NCBI GenBank assembly: GCA_963578705.1 | Contig: CAUZDT010000033.1 | Span: 1 to 14,417 of the forward strand | Direction of reading: 5' to 3' | Source: UBA8886 sp963578705 | GTDB lineage: Archaea; Thermoplasmatota; Poseidoniia; MGIII; CG-Epi1 | DNA: 14,417 nucleotides | Part shown: one piece after another, positions 1 to 5,678 of the stretch | Layout: every line of letters starts with the position of its first letter | Position numbering within the stretch: position 1 is the stretch's first letter | Program-made: the position numbers and the translations under genes | Notes under the pieces: model-generated | The model's input: only the letters and a program-made list of their open reading frames with translations | Database searches by the model: none | What the model was told of the DNA's origin: nothing

Positions 1-365
1 ATTGGCCGTTCGCGCGCTTCCGCCTGCTGGACGCGCCGCGTGCTGGCGGTCCCCCGGTGGGCGCCCAGCTCCAGGGCGGTAACTTCCAGTTGGCCACGGG
101 CGTGTGACAGCAGCTCGCCGACCTGCAGCAGGTCGCTCGGCTCAGCCAGCAGCTTCTCGCGCACCGTCTCGCCACTTTCGGAGAGTCGCAGTTCTAGCTC
201 GAGCGGCGGCGCCTCCCGGATTTCGGCGTGGCGCGTCGCACCGCATTCGGCGCAGCGCACGGTGCCCTGGAAATGGAAGCCGCGTTTCCGTGATGTCTGT
301 GCCTTCAGCACGTCGTGCAGCGTCGGCTCCCCACAGCCCTCGCACTCCAGCTCGAGCTGCTGCAT
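1..365 (-). CDS. HVO_0476-like zinc finger protein, truncated by window edge
   Basis: The reading frame is open from an ATG at 365-363 to the left edge, giving about 121 residues without the C-terminus. Two CxxC knuckles are visible, C8-x2-C11 (CEGC) and C38-x2-C41 (CAEC), enough to hold one zinc ion. After them comes a beta-rich stretch (residues about 47-100) ending in the motif QLEVTALEL. This layout (CxxC, a 'HDVL' segment, a second CxxC, then a stretch ending in VTALE) matches the archaeal HVO_0476 zinc finger family as I remember it; the molecular function of that family is not known to me. The start overlaps the purH stop by one base (TGATG), so translation is probably coupled to purH at the downstream end of the same operon. 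No Shine-Dalgarno is evident, in keeping with re-initiation. Confident that it is a gene; moderately confident of the family. Confidence 0.75.
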   Translation of the reverse strand, partial: MQQLELECEGCGEPTLHDVLKAQTSRKRGFHFQGTVRCAECGATRHAEIREAPPLELELRLSESGETVREKLLAEPSDLLQVGELLSHARGQLEVTALELGAHRGTASTRRVQQAEARERP

Positions 366-1915
366 CAGTGGCGAAAGTGGCGCATGCCGGTTAGCACCAG
401 CGCCACCCCCTGCTCGTTGGCCACCGCGATTACTTCGTCGTCGCGTATCGAGCCGCCCGGCTGGATGATTGCAGTAACTCCGGCCGCCGCGGCCAGGTCG
501 ACGCCGTCGCGGAACGGGAAGAAGGCGTCCGACGCCATCACGCTGCCGCGCGCCGTATCGCCCGCCTTGTCGATGGCGAGCCGCACCGAATCGACGCGTG
601 ACATCTGGCCGGCGCCGATACCGGTGGTGCGGTTATCGCTCGCGAGCACGATGGCGTTGCTGCGAACATGCCGCACGACGCGCCAGCCGAAGCGCAGCGC
701 TTTCCACTCGGCAGAAGACGGCTCGCGGTCGCTGGCAACCTTTATATCTGCATCGTCGAGAGTTTTCGTATCGCCTTCCTGCAGCAGCCAGCCGCCAGCG
801 ACCGACCGCAGTTGCGCCGCGGGGCGGTAATCATCCAGCGGTCCGGTCGCGAGCAGCCGCAAGTTCGGCTTCGCCCCCAGCACCTCGCGCGCCGCGTCGC
901 TGAACGCCGGCGCGATGACGCATTCCTTGAACGCGCCAGTGATGGCGGCCGCGGTTTCCGCGTCGACTTCGCAGTTCAGCCCGATGACGCCGCCGAAGGC
1001 CGAGACGGGGTCGCCCGCCAGCGCCGCCTCGTAGGCGGCTGCCAGCTCCGGGCCGGTCGCGGCGCCGCATGGGTTGCCGTGCTTGACGATCGCGGCAGCC
1101 GGTTCCGGGAAGTCGGCGGTAATCGCGAGCGCTGTGTCAAGGTCGAGCAGGTTGTTGTAGCTCAGTTCCTTGCCCTGCAGCTGCTCGGCGGTCGCGAGCC
1201 CCGGCCCGGCCGCCAGCGGGTCGGCGTAGAATGCCGCCTGCTGGTGCGGATTTTCACCGTAGCGCGGTCGCAGCGCCAGCTCGCCGGCGACGTGCAGCGA
1301 TTCCGGCAATGCGGTCTCGCCGAAGCGGTCGCCGAGCGTGCGCTGGATGAGCGCGTCGTAGGCGGCGGTGTGGCGGAACGCCTTCAGCGCCAGCGCCTGC
1401 CGTTCCGCCTCGGGCAGCCCGTCGCCCGACAGCGCTCCGGCCACGCGGCCGTAGTCGGTAGGGTCGACCAGCACCGCAACGCGCGCGTGGTTCTTGGCGG
1501 CGGCGCGAATCAGCGATGGGCCTCCGATGTCGATTTGCTCAATTAGCTCCGGCAGCGGCGCGTCACGACGTGCCGCTGCGGCGAAAGGATAGAGATTGAC
1601 GGCGACGATGCCGAAGAGTGGCATATCGTGCTCCGCTGCTTCGGCGAAATCCTGCTCACGCGCCAGAATGCCGCCGAAGATGCGCGGGTGGAGCGTCTTG
1701 ACGCGGCCGCCCATCATCTCGGGGACGCCGGTGATTTCGGAAACGGGCGTCATCACTAGGCCACCCTTGCGCAGTGCGGCGGCGGTGCCACCGCTAGCGA
1801 CCAGCTCCCAGCCCGCTTCCACGAGCGCGGCGGCGAACTCGACCAGCCCGGTCTTGTCGCTGACGCTCAGGAGCGCGCGCTGTGCTGTCGCCTTGCGGGA
1901 TTTCCTGCTGCTCAT
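365..1915 (-). CDS. purH: Bifunctional AICAR transformylase / IMP cyclohydrolase
   Basis: Catalyses the last two steps of purine synthesis: 10-formyl-THF-dependent formylation of AICAR, then ring closure to IMP. The 516 residues (from the ATG at 1915) match the usual PurH length. The N-terminal MGS-like cyclohydrolase domain (about 13-145) shows LLSVSDKTGL, GGRVKTLHPRIFGG and GGPSLIRAAAKNHARV. The transformylase domain shows RYGENPHQ (218-225), the catalytic Lys-His in KHGNPCG (278-284), DPVSAFGG (302-309), SDAFFPFRDGVD (462-473) and IQPGGSIRDDE (484-494), so both activities look intact. An in-frame TTG at 1936 would add seven residues and is preceded by GGACGTGA, which resembles a ribosome binding site. 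The ATG is preferred because it has GAGG eight bases upstream and the extra residues are not conserved-looking. Many archaea use PurP and PurO instead, so the fused bacterial-type enzyme is a lineage marker. It lies downstream of kptA in the same transcript. Confidence 0.96.
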   Translation of the reverse strand: MSSRKSRKATAQRALLSVSDKTGLVEFAAALVEAGWELVASGGTAAALRKGGLVMTPVSEITGVPEMMGGRVKTLHPRIFGGILAREQDFAEAAEHDMPLFGIVAVNLYPFAAAARRDAPLPELIEQIDIGGPSLIRAAAKNHARVAVLVDPTDYGRVAGALSGDGLPEAERQALALKAFRHTAAYDALIQRTLGDRFGETALPESLHVAGELALRPRYGENPHQQAAFYADPLAAGPGLATAEQLQGKELSYNNLLDLDTALAITADFPEPAAAIVKHGNPCGAATGPELAAAYEAALAGDPVSAFGGVIGLNCEVDAETAAAITGAFKECVIAPAFSDAAREVLGAKPNLRLLATGPLDDYRPAAQLRSVAGGWLLQEGDTKTLDDADIKVASDREPSSAEWKALRFGWRVVRHVRSNAIVLASDNRTTGIGAGQMSRVDSVRLAIDKAGDTARGSVMASDAFFPFRDGVDLAAAAGVTAIIQPGGSIRDDEVIAVANEQGVALVLTGMRHFRH

Positions 1916-1948
1916 CTGGGGGGCCTCGCGTCGCAAGTCACGTCCGGT

Positions 1949-2617
1949 TTAAGCGCTGTCGGGGAGCTTGCGCAGGCAGCTTGCCAGCACTTCGCTGGTG
2001 ACGTAGACCGTCGTGCCCGCCTTCATGATTGGCTTTCCGGCTTCCTCGGCGGCGCGCACGTCGACCAGCAGTACGACCGGTTTGCCGATGATGTGGCGGC
2101 CCGCCTCGAGCGCGTTGAGTCGCGTCCCCGAAAGGTGGACCATCTGCCGGTCGAGCGGGTAGAGTCCCTGCTCGAGATATTCCTCCGAGTCTTCCTGCGT
2201 GCAGGCGAAGTAGAGATGCTCGGGCACGCCTTCGGTCGGCAGGTCAAGGTCAAGCTCGATTGAGTGGGCGTAAGTGGCGCGGAGCCGTCCGCCCTCGAGC
2301 TGGTAGCGTCCTTTCGGGTCGGTCTCGACAACCGCCCGGAGGTGGGTCATCGTGAGCGAGCCGAGGTTCTGTCGCTTGAACTTTACCGACGTGATGAATT
2401 CTTCCGCGTCAACCCAGCCCTGCTGGTCCATATCCAGTTCGAAGCGGTCGGGGAAATGGCGCAGCACGCCCGCCATAATGCGGCCGAACTGGTCGAGGTT
2501 GCGGGGCGAAAGCACAAGCTCGCCCTCCTCGCTGCAATACTGGCATTTTTCGCCGCGATAATAGCCGTGCTGGTTCTTGGTGCACTCCTTGAGTGGCTCG
2601 TCCGGTTGCCGTCGCAT
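1949..2617 (-). CDS. kptA: RNA 2'-phosphotransferase, Tpt1/KptA family
   Basis: Family enzymes transfer an internal RNA 2'-phosphate to NAD+, giving ADP-ribose 1'',2''-cyclic phosphate and nicotinamide. From the ATG at 2617 the protein has 222 residues. Residues 12-28 form a Cys/His zinc knuckle (C12, H17, C25, C28) of the archaeal type, with HGYYRGEKC in the middle. Next come the winged-helix part with LRH (R53, H54) and GWVDAEEF, RLRATYAHS (R113, H118), and DRQMVHLS (R157). These match the conserved Arg-His/Arg/Arg active-site set of Tpt1. The segment normally reading LYHGT is LYFACT here (135-140), which is unusual. A longer frame reaching 2722 overlaps hef and its extra residues are low-complexity Arg/Ser/Pro, so it is rejected. 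The gene sits 31 bases after hef and 33 bases before the purH ATG. Archaeal tRNA splicing by RtcB leaves no 2'-phosphate, so the native substrate is unclear. Confidence 0.9.
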   Translation of the reverse strand: MRRQPDEPLKECTKNQHGYYRGEKCQYCSEEGELVLSPRNLDQFGRIMAGVLRHFPDRFELDMDQQGWVDAEEFITSVKFKRQNLGSLTMTHLRAVVETDPKGRYQLEGGRLRATYAHSIELDLDLPTEGVPEHLYFACTQEDSEEYLEQGLYPLDRQMVHLSGTRLNALEAGRHIIGKPVVLLVDVRAAEEAGKPIMKAGTTVYVTSEVLASCLRKLPDSA

Positions 2618-2639
2618 GGCGGCGCCACGAGAGGGGGTG

Positions 2640-2645
2640 ATTAAG
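2640..2645 (-). promoter_or_regulatory. Weak TATA-like element upstream of kptA
   Basis: The minus strand reads CTTAAT at about 28 to 23 bases upstream of the kptA ATG, the spacing seen for the clearer boxes in this window. It lies in the 31-base gap after the hef stop codon and partly overlaps the palindrome TAAGCGCTTA. It could give kptA its own leaderless transcript within the operon. The match is weak and may be chance. Confidence 0.22.
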
Positions 2646-2648
2646 CGC

Positions 2649-4934
2649 TTACGGCTCCCACTTGCGCTCGATGGCGTCGCGGATGGCGGCCGCCTTGAGC
2701 GCGCCGATGCCCTCCACCGCACGCAGCGCCTCCGCGTCCGCGGCGAAGACCGCTGCCACCGACCGGAAGTGGTGCAGCAGCCGCTGCGCCAGCACTGCGC
2801 TGACGCCAGGGAGCCCCTCGAGAATGTGCCGCTGCTGCTCCTCGGGCGAGAGCTCCCCGGCGGCGGGGCGTAGTTGCGCCGGCCCCGGCTCGCGGCGCGA
2901 CCGCTCGAGCAGTGCCATCAGCAGGTCGGCCGTCTCGGCGGTGTCGGCCGATGGTAGGATGGGGACGCCGAAGTCGCCGGCGATGGCGGCGAGCGCGCCG
3001 CGAATCGCCTTCGGCTCGACGCGGCGCGCGGTATACAGGTCATCGCCCTCGAGAATCAGCAGCGGCCGGCGGAATTGCTGTTTCAAGGCCTTGACTTGCC
3101 GGAAAAGCGAGCCGTCGAGCATCGAGCCGACGAAGTCCGCGCCGGTCTTGCGCTCGACACCCACACGGCCGTCAATCAGGTAATCGCCTACGGGTAGCTG
3201 CGTCGGCGTGACCGTGACCCCGCGCTGCGCCAACTCGCGCGCGACCCCCGACGGGAACTCGCGGTGGTCCACTTGCAGCCGCACTTCTTCCGCTGCTGGG
3301 GGCGCTTCTGCCGTCGCGTCGCTTTGCAGGGGCGCTCGCGGTGCATCCCCCAGCCGCGTCTGCCCGCGCGCTACCGGCGGTGCGTCCCCGCCGGGCGACC
3401 CGCTGCCGAGCTCGGCGCGTGATGGCAGCTTGATTTCCATGCGGCCGCCACCGAAGAGCGACTGCATCTGCATTTCCTTGCTGCGGCTGCTCCAGTAGGC
3501 TGCCTCGTCGCGGGTGTCGGTGGTAATCAGTACATAGACCTTGCCGGGCCGGTCGCGGCCGGTGCGCCCGCGGCGCTGGATGAGCCGGATGGCCGACGGC
3601 ACTGGCTCGTAGAAAATGACCGCCTCGGTGGCGGGAATATCGAGACCCTCCTCGCCGACCGACGTCGCCACCAGCACGTTGTAATCGCCGGTGCGGAACT
3701 GCTCTAGCGCCGCCTTCTGGACTTTCTGAGTCATCCCCGGGTCGCCCTCGCGCGACCCCTGCCCGACGAAGCGCACCGGCCGCGCCGCCGGCAGATTCGA
3801 GAGCCGCTCGACTATCAAGCTGGCGGTGTTGCGAATCTCCGCGAAGACGATGATGCGCTCCGCGCCCGCCGCCAGCTCCTGCGCGACCAGCTCGTCGAGC
3901 CGCTCCAGTTTGGGGTGCTCATCGCTGCTGCGGGCGGCGTCGATGACCGCCTGCTTCCACTCGGGCTTCTGCAGCAGCCACTTCGTGGCGCGGCTCTGTG
4001 TGCCCTTGCGCATCCGCGCCGCGTAGTCGAGAAACTGCGTTGGCCCCTGCGTCTCGACCGTCAACAGCGCGTGCGCCACCTTGAGCGCCATCGCCTGCAC
4101 CGAGAGCAGGTTGTAGATCTGCCTCGGCACGTCTCTACCGGCCGCGCGTAGCCGCGCCTGCAACTTGTGCCCCGCTTCGAGCAGCATCGTTGTTGAGACC
4201 TTGCGCGGCCGCGTGAGCAGCCCTGCCTGGTGCAACTGCCCGCAGAGCCGGTCCTGCAGCTTCCGCAAGTCCTTACGAATTCGCGCCGCGGAAGCGGGCA
4301 GTGGCACCTTCACCCAGCGCGTCTGGACCGGCTGGATGTAGGGCGCGACGTCGGGGTCGCTATCATCGCGCTTCTCGATGGCGGTGATGCGCAGGTTAAC
4401 GCACACTTCGGCCACCGCAGCGCGGGTCGAGCCGGGCGACGCAGTCATCCCCAGCACCAGCGGCTGGAGCGCCGTCTCCGCGTAGCGCCCGGCGATGAAG
4501 ACATAGGCGTAGTTGCCGACGGCGCGATGCGCCTCGTCGAAGACCGCCAGCGCGAAGTCGGCCAGCTTTGCCGTGCCGCGAATCAGGTCCTTCTCGACTA
4601 TTTGCGGCGTCGCCACTACGATTTGGGCAGCCTGCCAGAGTGGCTCGCGTTTTGCCGGCGAAACTGAGCCGGTTAACAGTTCGACCCGCACGTCCAGGCT
4701 GCGCGCCAGGAAAGTCGCGTGCTGCTCGGCCAGCGGGCGCGTCGGCGCCATCATCAGCACCCGCCCCATTTCGATCCGCTCGAGCATCACCTGCAGCGCA
4801 ATCACAGTCTTGCCGAGCCCGGTCGGCAGTACCGCCAGCGTCGATTCGCGCAGGCAGGCGGCGGCGACGTTACGCTGGTAGGCGCGTTCCTCCAGCGGCG
4901 GCCCCTGCAGCAGCGGGTGGGCCAGCGACTTCAT
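2649..4934 (-). CDS. hef: Hef: SF2 helicase fused to XPF-family nuclease
   Basis: Hef processes stalled replication forks and branched DNA; it is the archaeal counterpart of FANCM/XPF. The 761-residue length is normal for full Hef. The helicase half has Walker A PTGLGKT (37-43), motif Ia APTRPLAEQH (63-72), DEAH (133-136), TASPG (164-168), EEGLDIP (428-434) and motif VI QRRGRTGR (453-460). An Ala/Pro/Gly-rich linker (about 505-550) leads to the nuclease: VDHRE (555-559), GDYLIDG (583-589) and the catalytic ERKTGAD (594-600, ERKx3D). A (HhH)2 domain follows (about 705-757: EGLPGVSAVLAQRLL, VEGIGALKAAAI). All catalytic residues are present, so it should be active as both helicase and nuclease. 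The ATG overlaps the stop of the upstream membrane microprotein gene as ATGA, which indicates translational coupling. It acts in the nucleoid, with PCNA as the known partner in other archaea. Confidence 0.96.
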   Translation of the reverse strand: MKSLAHPLLQGPPLEERAYQRNVAAACLRESTLAVLPTGLGKTVIALQVMLERIEMGRVLMMAPTRPLAEQHATFLARSLDVRVELLTGSVSPAKREPLWQAAQIVVATPQIVEKDLIRGTAKLADFALAVFDEAHRAVGNYAYVFIAGRYAETALQPLVLGMTASPGSTRAAVAEVCVNLRITAIEKRDDSDPDVAPYIQPVQTRWVKVPLPASAARIRKDLRKLQDRLCGQLHQAGLLTRPRKVSTTMLLEAGHKLQARLRAAGRDVPRQIYNLLSVQAMALKVAHALLTVETQGPTQFLDYAARMRKGTQSRATKWLLQKPEWKQAVIDAARSSDEHPKLERLDELVAQELAAGAERIIVFAEIRNTASLIVERLSNLPAARPVRFVGQGSREGDPGMTQKVQKAALEQFRTGDYNVLVATSVGEEGLDIPATEAVIFYEPVPSAIRLIQRRGRTGRDRPGKVYVLITTDTRDEAAYWSSRSKEMQMQSLFGGGRMEIKLPSRAELGSGSPGGDAPPVARGQTRLGDAPRAPLQSDATAEAPPAAEEVRLQVDHREFPSGVARELAQRGVTVTPTQLPVGDYLIDGRVGVERKTGADFVGSMLDGSLFRQVKALKQQFRRPLLILEGDDLYTARRVEPKAIRGALAAIAGDFGVPILPSADTAETADLLMALLERSRREPGPAQLRPAAGELSPEEQQRHILEGLPGVSAVLAQRLLHHFRSVAAVFAADAEALRAVEGIGALKAAAIRDAIERKWEP

Positions 4935-5119
4935 GCCTGGCGGCCGAGCCAGCCCCGACGCCAGAAGTAGTAGAGCATCCCGCCCGCAAAAGCGCCCATC
5001 AGTCCCAGGATGAGCCAGCCGCTCTGCACTCCCTCAAGCTCGCCGCCCAGTTCGTCGAGCGAGAGCGTCCGCTCGCCAGCCTTGCCGCTGGCCGCTGTCA
5101 GGAGCCGGATGGTGGACAC
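4931..5119 (-). CDS. Small single-pass membrane protein, unknown function
   Basis: 62 residues from a GTG start. The first 33 residues are hydrophilic with an acidic patch (SLDELGGELEG, 20-30). Residues 35-53 (GWLILGLMGAF then AGGMLYYFW) form one hydrophobic membrane segment, followed at once by RRGW and ending LGRQA. By the positive-inside rule the C-terminus would be cytoplasmic and the N-terminus outside. There is no signal peptide motif. I do not recognise a family. Support for a real gene: it fills the gap between thpR and hef, lies 22 bases after the thpR stop, its stop overlaps the hef ATG by four bases (ATGA), and the sequence reads as a clean tail-anchored-type protein rather than a shadow. 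Coupling to hef suggests that synthesis of the two is coordinated; a functional link to the fork helicase is only inferred. Confidence 0.7.
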   Translation of the reverse strand: MSTIRLLTAASGKAGERTLSLDELGGELEGVQSGWLILGLMGAFAGGMLYYFWRRGWLGRQA

Positions 5120-5141
5120 GGTTGCGCGACCTGCTTCACCG

Positions 5142-5657
5142 TTAAACCGTTATCGCTTCGGCGCGCCCGTCGCTGTCGATGTGGAACAGCGGCTCGTGCA
5201 GCGCGCCGCCCCGCCGCAGCGTCGACCTGAATAGCGTCACCCGCGCGATGGTCCCGGAGCCGCAGTCGGCGTCGCCGCAGCGCTGCACCAGTTCGCGCAG
5301 GTCGCGCGGCGGCCTGAAGCGCGCCAGCGTGACGTGGCCGACAAAGGGGCGGTCCTGTGAAGCGGTCGCTTCACGGAGCGCCAGCGCCAGCTCCGCCAGC
5401 CCTGCGCCGTGGACGCCGACCCACGCCACGCGCGCCTGCCTCGCCGAGTGGAACGCGCCGAGCCCGCGATACTCGAGATCGAGCGGCAGTCGCCCGGCGC
5501 AGGCGGGCGCTGCCGCCCGGACGACCGCAGCCCCGTCAGGCCGCTCGCCCAGGAACGCCAGCGTGACGTGGTAGCTGCCTTGCGGTTGCGCCTCCAGCTC
5601 GCGCTCAAGTGGCCGCGCGTCAAAGTCGGGGCACTCCAGCGCCAAGAAGAGTCGCAC
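5142..5657 (-). CDS. thpR: RNA 2',3'-cyclic phosphodiesterase (2'-5' RNA ligase family)
   Basis: A member of the 2H phosphoesterase superfamily. ThpR enzymes hydrolyse 2',3'-cyclic phosphate RNA ends to 2'-phosphates and can join RNA by 2'-5' linkage in vitro. The two hallmark HxTx motifs are both HVTL, at residues 30-33 (YHVTLAFLG) and 108-111 (GHVTLARF), about 78 residues apart as expected for the bilobal fold. From the GTG at 5657 the protein is 171 residues and begins MRLFLALE, the canonical family N-terminus; an in-frame TTG at 5666 would add three residues and cannot be excluded. Neither start has a convincing Shine-Dalgarno. The gene begins 21 bases after the topA stop and is probably cotranscribed with it. 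kptA, whose family removes 2'-phosphates, lies further down the same operon, so the two enzymes may act on related RNA ends (inference). Confidence 0.92.
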   Translation of the reverse strand: MRLFLALECPDFDARPLERELEAQPQGSYHVTLAFLGERPDGAAVVRAAAPACAGRLPLDLEYRGLGAFHSARQARVAWVGVHGAGLAELALALREATASQDRPFVGHVTLARFRPPRDLRELVQRCGDADCGSGTIARVTLFRSTLRRGGALHEPLFHIDSDGRAEAITV

Positions 5658-5678
5658 GCCCGCCAATCGCCGTGCGGT

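Noticed and set aside
668..1546. 292-codon plus-strand frame opposite purH
   Set aside because: Antisense to conserved PurH motifs; composition typical of a GC-rich shadow frame.
2618..2722. N-terminal extension of kptA to an upstream alternative start
   Set aside because: It would overlap hef by more than 70 bases and adds a low-complexity Arg/Ser/Pro stretch; the ATG at 2617 lies just before the zinc knuckle.
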